Made by a program: the position numbers and the translations under genes
Notes under the pieces: generated by a model
The model's input: the letters and a program-made list of their open reading frames with translations, nothing else
What the model was told of the DNA's origin: nothing
Database searches by the model: none
NCBI GenBank assembly: GCA_019188245.1
Contig: JAECZO010000074.1
Span: 1-64,000 of the forward strand
Reading direction: 5' to 3'
DNA length: 64,000 bases
Source: Novymonas esmeraldas
Taxonomy: Eukaryota; Euglenozoa; Kinetoplastea; Trypanosomatida; Trypanosomatidae
Shown here: positions 47,315 to 58,695 of the stretch, one piece after another
Numbering within the stretch: the stretch's first letter is position 1
How the letters are laid out: each line of letters opens with the position of its first letter

Positions 47315-48790
47315 ATGAGCGCCGACAAGAAGGTGGTCGTCATCGGCGCCGGCCCCACCGGGCTCGGGGCTGCGGTGCGGCTGACAGAGCTGAAGCACGC
47401 GAGCTACCACCTCTACGACGCCAGCGCCGTCCCTGGCGGCCTGTCGCGCAGTATCATGGACGCGAACGGCTTCTTGTGGGACATGGGCGGCCACGTCATC
47501 TTCTCCCACTACGCGTACTTTGACGACGTCATGAACCTCGCCATCGCCGACTGGAACAGCCTCCAGCGCGAGTCGTGGGTGCGCTGCTCTGATGTGTGGG
47601 TGCCCTATCCTTTCCAGAACAACATCCACCGCCTCCCCGCCGAGGTGCGCGACGCGTGTCTCCACGGCGTCGAGGCGGCCGAGGCGGCCCGCGCCGGCGG
47701 GGCTCAGGAGAAGGCGAAGAACTTCGCCGAGTACGTCACGCGGCAGTTCGGCGAGGGCATCGCGGAGGTCTTCATGCGCCCCTACAACTTCAAGGTGTGG
47801 GCGGTGCCGCTGCACGTCATGAGCACGGAGTGGGTTGGCGAGCGCGTCGCGAGCGTGAACGTCGACCGCATCAAGGAGAACATCGCGCTGAACCGCGATG
47901 ATGTCGGCTGGGGCCCGAACGCGACCTTCCGCTTCCCCAAGGCCGGCGGCACCGGCGCGATCTACAGCGCCGTGTGGGATCTGATCCCCGAGGCGCACAA
48001 GTCCCTCGGCCCGCAGCACCGCGTGGAGAAGGTGAACCCGATCACCAAGACTCTCACGATGGCCAGCGGCGAGGCCGTCTCCTACGACGCACTCGTGTCG
48101 ACGATGGCGTTCGACGACCTCCTGCGCGCCATCGCGACCGGGCTGGAGGAAGACGCACACGGCGCCGCGTCGCCGCTGCGGCCGCAGCGTCTGCGCGAGA
48201 TCGCCGACTCCATGGTGTACAGCTCCACCCACATCATCGGCATCGGCGTCAAGGGGTGCCCGCCGCCTGAGATGCAGACGGCGTGCTGGCTCTACTTCCC
48301 CGGCGATGGCATCCCCTTCTACCGGGCCACCATCTTCTCCCGCTACGCCGACACGAACGCGCCGGCAGGGCACTGGAGCATCATGCTCGAGGTCAGCCAG
48401 AACGCCAAGTACAAGTCAGTGCAGGTGGACACGCTGATCGAGGACTGCATCGCCGGCCTGCACAAGGCGACGCTGCTCCGCCCCGAGGACGAGATCGTGT
48501 CTCGCTGGCACCACGTGGAGAAGAAGGGCTACCCGATCCCCTTCGTCGGCCGCAACGAGCTGCTGCAGGAGGTGCAACCCACTCTCCGTGACACCTACCA
48601 CATCTACTCTCGCGGTCGCTTCGGTGCGTGGCGGTACGAGGTGGCGAACCAGGATCACTCCTTCATGCAGGGCGTCGAGGCGGTGAGCCACATCGTGAGC
48701 GGCGCGGAGGAGGAGACGGTGCACGACCCGGAGAAGGTCAACACCCGCCGCGGCGCAGAACGCTGCACGCTCGGCGCGGCCTCGTCGTGA
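47315..48790 (+). CDS. GLF: UDP-galactopyranose mutase
   Basis: 491 residues from the ATG at 47315, the same length as I recall for the L. major enzyme. It is a flavoenzyme that interconverts UDP-galactopyranose and UDP-galactofuranose, supplying Galf for glycoinositolphospholipids and lipophosphoglycan. The FAD-binding VVVIGAGPTGLGAAVRL (7-23) and YDASAVPGGLSRS (34-46) segments are present, then DMGGHVIFSHYAYFDDVM, WVRCSDVWVPYPFQNNIHRLP, FMRPYNFKVWAVPLHVMSTEWVGERV and the late FGAWRYEVANQDHSFMQGVEA block. All match the eukaryotic-type UGM rather than the shorter bacterial form. It is cytosolic and needs reduced flavin. No defect is seen. Confidence 0.95.
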   Translation: MSADKKVVVIGAGPTGLGAAVRLTELKHASYHLYDASAVPGGLSRSIMDANGFLWDMGGHVIFSHYAYFDDVMNLAIADWNSLQRESWVRCSDVWVPYPFQNNIHRLPAEVRDACLHGVEAAEAARAGGAQEKAKNFAEYVTRQFGEGIAEVFMRPYNFKVWAVPLHVMSTEWVGERVASVNVDRIKENIALNRDDVGWGPNATFRFPKAGGTGAIYSAVWDLIPEAHKSLGPQHRVEKVNPITKTLTMASGEAVSYDALVSTMAFDDLLRAIATGLEEDAHGAASPLRPQRLREIADSMVYSSTHIIGIGVKGCPPPEMQTACWLYFPGDGIPFYRATIFSRYADTNAPAGHWSIMLEVSQNAKYKSVQVDTLIEDCIAGLHKATLLRPEDEIVSRWHHVEKKGYPIPFVGRNELLQEVQPTLRDTYHIYSRGRFGAWRYEVANQDHSFMQGVEAVSHIVSGAEEETVHDPEKVNTRRGAERCTLGAASS

Positions 48791-51700
48791 GAGGACGCGT
48801 GAAGAAGCGGAGGAGGAGGGCACACCGTGAACAGGACCAAGGATGTCGCGGTCGTGAAGAAGGAAAGAACGGACGGTGTGCTCGCACTCTACTCACTCGC
48901 TGGCTGTACGTATGCGTGTATTGTGTGTGTGTGTGTGTGTGTGTGTGTATGAGCGCGAGTGATGGAGAGCGCTTCTGCTCCCTGTGACTTCCCCCTCCCC
49001 TTCTTCCCTCTTTCCTCTGCCTTCCTCGTCGCATCTCTTCTCCACCACAACACACTCATGCAGCAACGGCCGGGGAGCTGCGCTCTCGCGAGGACTACAC
49101 ACCTTACCACCCCCCTCTCATTCACATCTCTCTCACCTCTCTCTCGTTTTTTTTTTTTTTCAAATTTACTTTTTGTTTTTTTTTTTCGGTGTGTTTTATG
49201 TGCTCCACACTCAGCGATGTGTCTGACTCACTGTGTCTTTTTTTTTTTTTGCTGTTGTCGTTTCATTTGCTGGGCCGTCAACTCCGTTGCCTCCCGTCTC
49301 TCCCCTCTCTCTCCGTCTGTGCGTGTGTGTGTGTGTTGGCCGTACGGGTCTGATGGCGAGGACGAGTCTACTCTTGTCTTCGCATCTGCTCTCCCTCTCT
49401 CTCTCCCTCCCTCGTTCTCTACCGTTATCAAGGTGGCGTTCCTGTGCCGTCGCGTCGTGTGACGTCTCCGGTCGGTGGGAGGTGAACGTCACGTGTCCTC
49501 GCTCGCTCTCACTTTCTTCATCGGTGGCGCTCTCGCAGGTACGGTTGCTGCCCTCACGCGGAGCCTCTCTCTCCCTCCCACCGTACCCAACGTGCCACGT
49601 CTGAGAGTAGGGGTGAAGGGGAAGTAGGAGTTAAACAATGAGACAGACACGAACACACATACATACGCGCGTGCACAGAACCGAAGGAGGCGAGAGTCTA
49701 CCCCGCACACACAGACAGACACACACACACACACACACAATCTGAGACACAGCACGCAATCAGGGAGGAGAGGCAGCAGGAGCACAAGAACATGGCTTTC
49801 TCTCTCTCTTTCTCTTTCTTTCTTTCTTCTTCTTTTCTCTGGCATCCTGCGTGTTGCACATGCTGACTTCCCTGGGCGCACATGCTCTCGTTTCTTTTTG
49901 AATTTCTCTTCTTTCTGTTTCACCTCTCCTTCTCTGTGTGTGTACGTGTGTGTACAGTTTGCCACTTGGGCAGCGCGTTTCTTCGCACTACACAGATCTC
50001 ACACTCTCCTATCTCTGTGACCATGTCAACTTCCGTGCTCTGCGCTGTCGTCGCTGCGTGTGCGTGTGCAATGACGGAGAGAGAGAGAGAGAGTGATTGG
50101 GGGAGGAGCGCAACGATGCTGTGAAGGACGTGTTAGGGGAACGGAGGGGCGAAGGCGCCGGCACTGTCTCTTGGGCTTGACAGGATGGGTGACCTCCACG
50201 AGCGAGGCAGAGAGAAGGGTAGACATTCTCGCTCTATCGTGAGGGCCAACACACGCGTGTGATGTGATGGAGGCGAGTGCTCTCTCTGTCTTTGTGTGCG
50301 TGTGTGTGGTGGGTGTGCACGTGGAAGGGTGGAGTGGGGGAGGAGGAAGGGGGATGGCACCGCTTCCCTTCTCCCGTCCCTCTCCTCCCCACTCCACTCC
50401 TGCACGTCGCGTCTGATGTCTACTGGTGAGGAAACACTCTCTCAGAAAGAGATCCTCCGTGAGAGGAGGCAGAACGAAAAAAAAAAAAAAGAAAATACAA
50501 CAACCATCTGAGGTCGGGGTTGTCTGGAGCCCACCGTCGTTACCGAGGGGTCCTCGCTCTGTCGATGTCACGTGCTCTCTTTTTCTTTCTTTTCTTCTTC
50601 CCTTTCCACTCAACTGTGCGCTGCACTCACAACACACACACTTACACTCACACTCTCTCTACTCTGCTCTGCTCTGCTCTCCTCTCCCCTTCTTCGCCTT
50701 CCCATCTCGGCACGACTTGATGTGCCCTTGTCATCTCGATGCCACCACGACGCATACACGCACACACCCCTTCACACACACGCCCACTCTTGTGTGCTGC
50801 TGCTTCACGCCAGATGACGCCTTCTGTTCTGCCACGGTGATCCGCTCTTTCCTTTTGTTCTCCTTCCCACACAGTCTGTCTCCTCCCTCCCTCCCTCTCT
50901 CTCTCTTCTTCTTCTTCGTCTCAGCGCTCTCTCTTTCTCTTTCTCTCTCTCGTCCCTCGTCCTACGCGTGTGCACTGCTGCAGTGAACCACCATTCAGAC
51001 ACACACACACACACACACAGGAAAGAAGGTCACGAGCCGAGCTGTGAGAGCCACAGACACACGCACTCTCACGCACTCTCGACGAAGGGAGAGAAGACAA
51101 AACAAACAAAGCAACTGTTCTACAACAGAAGCCAAAACGCAACAACATCCGCGGAGGAAAGGAAAAAAAAAAAATAAAGAAAAGAAAACAACAGCAACAA
51201 ACAAAAGCAGCGACACGAAACACCCATCGACGTCAGCAGGATACGCAACGCAGTGACGCGACGCACGCGGCTTCCCTTCTCCTTCGCCTCTCACACGTGC
51301 TCTTCTCTGTTCCTCTCTTTTTCTTTTTTCTTCCCCCGTCCTTCTCCTCCTCCTCTCTCTCTCTTTCTATTTCTGTGTACTCTTTTTTTTTTTTTTTGTA
51401 CGTGCCACTGTCTCTGTGTGCGTGTCTGTGTGTGTGTGTCTGTATATCTCTCTCCTCCCTTTCTCTCTCTTTGTGTTCGTGTTGTTTGTGTGTGTGTGTC
51501 CGTGTTTTTGTGCCATTTCAACGTCACCACCCGACAGCTCACACTTCCACTGCGTTGAGGGACACGTCCGCGTGTTCAGAGACACACACACGCACACACA
51601 CACACACACACACACGCGTACACACACGCACCGCCTACTCACTCACTCACCCCCGGAAAAAAAAAAAAAGGAAACAAGAACGACCGTCGCCAGCGACACA

Positions 51701-52369
51701 CCCTCACAGGAACCGAGACGAGACGGAAGAAACCAAACCCATCCACCCACACGCGCACACGCACACACGACACAGTGACAGGTACACGCTTTGAGGCACA
51801 GACATCGTCGAGCCGTGCGACTCCCGATACAGTGCGCCTTCTCCCCTCCCTCCACTCTCTCCCCATTTTTGTCCTTCTTCTTCTCACTCACCCGTACGTC
51901 TGTCCTCCATCCTCCCTTCTCCTCCTCGTTCTCAGCGTCGTTGACATCGTCATCGATCTCTGCCGCACCCCTCGTTTACACACAAGCAAGCACTCTCTCT
52001 CGCCGCCTCTCGTCAGCGCGCTGGTGTGACGTTCTGTGGGTTTGTGTTGAGTGTATTCACTCTGGTCTGTGTTTTCTTGTTTTTTTTTTTCTTTCCGTTG
52101 TTTCTCTCGCGGTTGTGTGTGTGTCGCTCTCTCTCTCTGTGTGAGTGCTTCGTGTTTCCTTTTCCCCCCTCCTTCTCGTCTCTCTCTTTTTTTTTTTTTC
52201 TATTTCTCGTTCCTCCTGTGTTTGTATTTGTGTTCGTGGTTTTTTTTTTTTTTGTTTTGTGTTTGTGCGTGTGTGTGTGTGCGCTCACACTGTGCTGCTT
52301 TGGTCTCGTGTACTTTTACGCCATCTTTCCTTCCCTTACACACCTCTCTCCCCCCCCCTCCGTCTCCTC

Positions 52370-52376
<7 letters not shown>

Positions 52377-52411
<35 letters not shown>
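52377..52411 (+). repeat. (GT)17 microsatellite
   Basis: Uninterrupted run in the long pyrimidine-rich interval. Confidence 0.9.
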
Positions 52412-52414
<3 letters not shown>

Positions 52415-55400
52415 ACTCGCTGCCTTCGTCGTTTCAGGTCCTGACGAGAGACGCTCCGCTCCTCCACTCCCCCGCCCTCTTCCCTCTCGTCTCTCTCCTC
52501 CACTCCCCCCGCTCTCCTCTACATTGTCGGTACCGCCCTTGACTCTCGCTGTTACCACGTTGCACACATCGACGTCGACACCCCGGACCTCCTCCTCCTC
52601 TCCCTCCACACATCCACTCACCTCTCTACAGTGTTGCTGGTGCATTTCTTCTTCTTCTCCTGGAGCTTCTCTCTCTTCCCCGCTCCAGCGTCCCTTGTCT
52701 CTCTTTTTTTTTTTTTTTCGTTGTTGTCCTTTCAGCTGGTGTTTCTGTGGTCACGAGTCAGCCTTCTACATCATCCCTCTCGCCGTCGTACCCGCGGTAG
52801 CACCTCGTGAGACCACAAAGAAAAGAAAAAAAAAACAAAAATCTGCGTCTGCGCGTGCAGCACACCCGTTGCTCCTTCCCTCCCCCGCCTCCCCTCTCCT
52901 CCTTTTCAGTTTCCACAGAAGTAGAAGCACACGGTGTAAAAAAAAAAAGCCCTGAGCGTGGAGCAGAGGAGTTGCCACTTTCCATCACCCCTGCTCACCG
53001 TCACACACAGACACATCTCTCTCTCTCTCGTTCTTGTTCTCTCACTCTCACTCTCACTCTCTCTCTATCTGTGTGTGTGTGTGTGTGTGCTTGGTGCATC
53101 TCTGTCGGTCGCATTCCTCCTTCTTCTCCTCTTCCCTCGCTCTTCCGTCGCCCGCACGTTTACTGCCGTCACGTTTTTTTTTTTTTTTTTCCTCGACCCC
53201 CACGCATTGCAGAAGCAGCAGCAGCAGCACAGGCAGCAGCAGCACCCTCGACCTTCGTCTGCCCTCTCGCGGCTCGTCATTCTCGGCCGCCGTTGTGCTG
53301 TGCTGTCACCTGTCTCTGACGACGAACACTCCTCGTCATTCCTTCAGCCTCTCTCTCTCTCTCCTCTTCCTCTATTTCTCCTGTTCTCTCTCTTTTTTTT
53401 TTCTGTTTTCTTTTGTTTTCTCTGGAGTGTCTCTTCGCCGCGGTCGCTGAGGTCTGTCTGCGTGTCTGTCTGCGTGTGTGTGTGTTGTACCTGCGCGCGT
53501 GCGCTTTTTTTTTTTTTTTTAGCGTCTTTCTCTTCTCCCGTGTCTTTTTTTTTTTTCCTGTTGTCCTGTTGAGTTCCTTTTTTTTGTTTTTTTGTTTTGT
53601 TCTCTCCGTTCACGGAACTCTTGCTCTCTCTCTGTCTTACTCATCCATTCATCCATTCCTCTTCTTACTTCCCCCTTTTTTTTTTTTGTTTGTTGTTGTT
53701 TGTTTCGCTGTTTCTGTTTTGCTAGGGTAGCTTCTTCGTTTTGTTTTTTTTTACTTTCTTACTCCCCACGCTCCACCTTTGTCACGCGTGTGAGTGCTTG
53801 TGTGAGTGCTTGTGCGTGTGCTTGTGTCCGTGTCTCGCGCAGTCGAACGGGAAGAAAACCGAGGAGTACACAATCACGTGTGCACCATCGTGTGACACGA
53901 GAGACTGGACGGCAGCGCCTGAATCTCAGAAAAAAAAAAGGAGAAACACACAAGTTCTCGTCGAACACGTGTTGGTGCTCATCCGCACGCCACCACGTAC
54001 GCACATTCGCACGAGAAGCGAAGCGCGAACAGAGACGAAGCACAGCGTCACTCCTGCCTCTCGTCTTCTTTTTTTTTTTTTCTTTGGGGAGGCTTCTTCC
54101 TGTTCCACTACTATTAGTAACACCCCCCTCCCCCCTTCCGCTGCCTCTACTCTCTCTCTCTCCCATTCATCTTCCTGATCCACATCACTCCTTCCCCTTC
54201 TCCGTTTGTTGGTCGCTTCTCCCTCATACATCTTCCTCTCTCTCTCTCTCTAGCGTGCCGTGTACTTCTTTTTTTTTTTTACTCACTTTTTCTTGGGATT
54301 TCCAGTTTTTTTTTTTTTTTTTTTAGTGAGTGTGTGTGCGTCTGCTTGGTTCTCCGTTGTCATCCCGCCCCGCGTCGTGCCGCTCTGTTCATTGTGGTGG
54401 AGTGACTCCTGACTCTTGTGTTGCGAGTCCCCTCCCCCCCCCCCCCTCTCTCTCTCGTGGCCCGCGTGTGTGTGCTTCTCTTCTCTGCTTTGCACTCGCG
54501 TTCGCCGCCTGTCTTCTCGTGTTTCACTGTGCGAGTCTTGTGTCAGTGTTTTTTTTTTTTTGTTTGTTTGTTTGTTTTTGTTGTTGTTGTGGGCACTTGA
54601 TTCACGGCTACACCTCTCTGTCTCTCCTTGTGTGTGGGTTGCTTTTTTTCTTTTCTACTCTTTTTTTTTTTAATTCAGCTCATTGCCGTCTCCTTCTTTC
54701 TCGTTCTCTCTCTCTGTGTTCGTGTGTGTGTGCGAGTGTGTGTGTGTGTTTGCGTGTCCACGCTCACTCGTCGGTGTCGTTCTCGACATTTCAGGAGTGT
54801 GCTGCGTTCCACCTCGCTCTCGTTTGTTGTCGTTTTTTTTTTTTTAGCCGGTGGCTGCCCACGTACCTGCTCTTCTTACTTGTCACGTGTTTCTGTGTGT
54901 GCGTGCGAGTGTGTGTCTGTCTGTCTGTGTCCTGTGACTCTCCTCTCGAGCGTCACGACCCTCTCCACACTCTGCACCCATCCTGCTTCCCTGTCCATTA
55001 GTGTGTTGCCCTCCTTCCTTCCTTCTCTGCCACTGTCATCTCTTTTTTTTGTTTGTTTGTTTGTTTGTTTCTCGCCCTCCTCCTCTTCTGTGAGCGACGG
55101 TGATCCTCAAATCTGTGCCTGTGCTTCCTCACCTCACCTCACTCGTATTATCTTTCCTGCCCCTCCGCCACACACTCGCACAAGACCGCCCCGTGGACTC
55201 CCTTCGGATTGTATTCGCGTCGCTGCTTCCCGGCTGCTGTAGAGGTCTGTACCTGCATCGGCTCTCACCACCTTGCTCTCAAGGGTTACCAGAAGCAACA
55301 GAGCGCGAGTCTGAACTGCTTGTGCCCGAGCGTGTGTGTGCGTGTGTGTGTGTGTGTGTACGTAGTGTGTGTCTTGTCTTTCTCTCACCTTCTTTCTTTA

Positions 55401-55661
55401 CTTGAGTACGTCGTGAGCGTGGTATAGACTGTCGTCTCAGTTCACTGCTGTTGCTGTGCGTTCTCGTCCACCCCCATCCTCCTCCCCTTCTCTTTTCTTT
55501 CTCTTTTTTTTTCTGGGTTTTTTGTTTATTTACTTTCGCGCTCCTTCTTTTCTTCGTCCTCCTCTGTGTCGAGTGCGCTGCGCGTGTGAGCTCGCTTCTC
55601 CGCTGCTTTCTTTCTCTGTCTGTCTCTCTCTCTCTCTTCCGTCGCTTCCCCAGGGCTCTTT

Positions 55662-55666
<5 letters not shown>

Positions 55667-55701
<35 letters not shown>
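55667..55701 (+). repeat. (TG)n microsatellite
   Basis: Long, nearly uninterrupted TG run in the gene-free interval. Confidence 0.9.
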
Positions 55702-55703
<2 letters not shown>

Positions 55704-58403
55704 CGCCATTGCCCACTACGAACCTCCTCGTCCTCCACCCTACATCTTCCGTCTCCCATCAGTCGAGCTTGCCTCTCCGTCTCCCCTGTTTGTGCACATC
55801 TGCTCGCTCCTCCCTCTCTCCGAATCTCTAGTGCTGCTGCTGCAGCTGCTCTTGATCCACTCTCTCTCTCTCCCCCCTTCCTCCTCCTCCTCCCGCGCAC
55901 GTTGCACCCGCCCAGGCTGTGCCACAAAGAAAACAAACAAACAAACAAAAGAAAGGAATAGAGGTGCATCTCGTTCGCGTGTGTGTGTGTGTGCGTGTGT
56001 TTCTGGGAGTGTTTTGCTGCTGTTTTTCTGCGTTGGTTCTCGGGAGTGTCGTTCTCGTGTTTTTGTTTTTTTTTGTTTTGTTTTCGTGTTGTGGTGTTCA
56101 CCGTCGTAGCCTGTCCCTCATTGCCACCTGGTGGTGTGTGAAGAGACCGTACGTCGTCCGTCAACGCATTTTTTTTTTTTTTCCGGGTCTTCTCTGTTTG
56201 TTGTTCATCTGTTTTTGTGTGTGTGCAAGAGTGTGTGAGAAGTCGCGTGCGTGCGGTCGTGTCATCATCACGTAGCCCTCCTTCTCCCTCCCTCCTCTCT
56301 GTTTGTACGGACTCTACCCTTTTACAAGCACCGGGAGCGAGAGAGAAAGAGAGCGACACACTCACGCGTGCGCACACGCATACGGACGAACAAGCACACA
56401 CACACACAGAGACGGAGACAACGAGTCTAGTTTGTGCATTCGTGGCGAGCTCTCCACGCTGCTCTAAAAAAAAAAAAAAAAAGAAGTTCACGCACACGCG
56501 CTCACAAGCGCCCATTCTTCTACCTGCGCCTCTTCTCCTCGTCCTCTTTTTTTTTTTTTTTGTGTGTGTGTGCTGTTGTTGTTCGCTTGATTCCTTCAGC
56601 TCTTTCCGTCTTCCCTCTCCCACTTCCCGACTCGCCGGCGTGTCTTGTTTATTTTTTTTATTTATTTATTTTTATTTTATTATTTTGTGTGTCTTCTTCC
56701 TCCGCCTGCTCGCTTTGTACTGTCTGTCGTTGGTGTCCTGTTCTCTGTTCTCTGTTTCTTTTTTTTTTTTTTTTTAGGGTTTCCTCTCGTTGGCGCTGCT
56801 CGTGTCTCATCCGTCATACTCAATTTCTCTCTCTCTCTCCTTTCAGTTTTATATCTATCCATCTCGCCTGCCGCTGCCCACCTGACCTCGCCTCTCGTTG
56901 CTCTCTCTCCCTGTCTCTCTCTCTCTCTCTTTCTGTGTGTGTGTGCTGCATCTTGAGACTCGTGTCGTGCTTGTGGAAGCGTGGACGCTGACGGCGGGCT
57001 CTGTGAGTACTCGATTGTTGACTCCTGCGCTGAGTGTTCTCGACGCTCCCTCTCTTTCTGGCGTGTGTTCCCTGTCTTTTTTTTTTTGTTTTCCTGTTGT
57101 TGTTTTGCTGCCGCTCTCTCTCTCTCTCTATCACTCCTTTCGTTGTTCTTGTCGAGCTGCGTCTTTCATTCTACTTAGCGTGTTCCTCTCACTCACCCAC
57201 CCGCCCCCCTCCACCCACGCTCTGCGTGCCGACACCAGACAAGCTAGTCGCTGGGGAGACACACACACACACACACACACACTGCTGTTCTCAGGAAGCG
57301 AGAGCCAGGACACGCAAAGACTCAGGGACAGACGACGACGACGCTTGCAAAGAACACGTGAAGGAGGAGTACAGCTCTGCTCTCCCTTCCGTCCACCCGT
57401 GCGCGCGCGCGCGTGCGTGAGTCTCTCGCTGCCTCCTTCCTGTCCCCGCTCTCGTCTATCTCTCCTCCGTCCACAGCACACTCGCTTGTGAGACCCTGGA
57501 TTCTACTTCGTTTTTGTTTGTTTGTTTGTTTTCCGTTGGCTCACTTTTTTTTTTTTTTGCGAGATTGTTTTTTTTTTTTTTTCTCAAGTGTGGCTCTGGA
57601 GCTCAACTCTCTCGTGTGCATTCACGTGTTGTTCGCATCGCATCCTTGGGCGGTGTGACTCCTCTTCTCCCTCACCACCAGTGCCTCTCTCTCTCTCTGT
57701 GTATCTTTGCGCTTGTGTGCCGTCCTGCTGCTTCTCCCTCTCCCTCTCTCCGCCGGTGTCGTTGTTCCTCCACTTCCTGTCACGTCTTTTTTTTGTTTGT
57801 TTTGTTTTCCGTTTCTCTTTCTCTCCCTCTTCATCTGTGTGTGTGCTTTCTTGTCCTCCTCCAGTTGACCGCACTTGTCTGCCTCCTTCGCGCGCGTGTT
57901 TTGTGTGCGTGTGCGTGTGCGTGTGCGTGCTGCGCTCCGCCTCCCCCCTCTTCCCTCCCCTCTTCCGCTCTTTTTTTTTTTGTTGTTGTTGTTCTTCTCT
58001 TTCCTTTCCACGACTGGTGCCACCTGGAAGTGAATTCTGCGTCAAGAGTTGTGATTCACTTCATCTGTAGCGGATTTACTTTCTCTCACCACGTGCACGA
58101 CTCTCTCTCTTTCTCTTTCACTCACTGTGTGCGTTTGTGTGTGTGTGGCTTTCACCTGCACCCATCCACCATCGTCCCCTCTACGCCATCACCCCCCCCC
58201 TTCCTCCCTTCACTCTCTCTTTGTCCCCCCTTCTCTTGTTGACTTTGTGCATTGTGTGTGTGTGTGTGTGTCTTTTGTTGCTTCCGCCTCTGTGTGTGCG
58301 TGCGTGTGTGGCCGCCCATTTTTTTTTTCTTCTTTCTTTCCACTTCTCATCTGCCGTGAACTCACGCGCATCTTGTGAATCTCTCGTGCTTCCTCCTTCT
58401 GCT

Positions 58404-58451
58404 GCCTCTTCTCACTCTCTCTCTCCCTCTCCATCTCTCTCTCTCCTTCAG
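58404..58451 (+). promoter_or_regulatory. Candidate spliced-leader acceptor upstream of the two-RRM gene
   Basis: About 45 bases of continuous C/T, mostly CT repeat, end in TTCAG at 58451. Use of this site would give a 5' UTR of about 244 bases. A later C/T stretch ending CCGAG at 58640 is an alternative. Confidence 0.55.
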
Positions 58452-58695
58452 TAGTTTAGGCTGCTCTTGTTCCTCGTGTCTACTTTTGTGTGTGTGTGTG
58501 GGCGATCGTCCACGTCCGCTTTTTTTTTTTGTGTGTGTTTGTTCTTCACTCTGTTTACTCTCCTGCTCCTTCTCCTCGTGAGTAGATTTCATTCACGACT
58601 CCTTTGATTGCGCCCGTCCCCCGCCTTCTTCCTCTCCGAGACACACACAGACACACAGACACACACAGACAGCCAGCCGGAAAGGCAGCACAGCG

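Larger units (their letters stand above)
48791..58695 (+). other. 9.9 kb gene-free, pyrimidine-rich interval, UGM to two-RRM gene
   Basis: I see no credible gene on either strand. Frames encode only Ser/Leu/Phe/Cys or Thr/His/Arg repeat peptides. The first part (to about 50.5 kb) looks like ordinary spacer with TG (48919-48948), T runs near 49147, 49178 and 49239, and CA (49719-49739). From about 50.57 to 58.6 kb the + strand is overwhelmingly C and T, with more than 30 T runs of eight or more, CT repeats, GTTT repeats (54560-54583, 55050-55073), TG tracts (52377-52411, 55667-55701) and a few short A-rich CA/CAA islands (50995-51240, 51570-51780, 55920-55965). It may hold long UTRs, unannotated non-coding transcripts or a chromosomal landmark. 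Confidence 0.7.

Noticed and set aside
53060-53280. AGCAGCAGCAGCACAGGCAG-type triplet repeat as part of a poly-Gln gene
   Set aside because: The repeat near 53210-53245 is short and no flanking frame has coding character.
53592-54326. Open frames of 200 or more codons in the pyrimidine-rich interval
   Set aside because: Products are strings of Ser, Leu, Phe, Cys and Val from CT and T runs, as expected for any stop-poor pyrimidine sequence. No domain or codon bias.
48791-58695. Strand-switch region (transcription start or stop)
   Set aside because: Genes on both sides are on the + strand, so no change of coding strand occurs. An internal start within the unit cannot be excluded from sequence alone.
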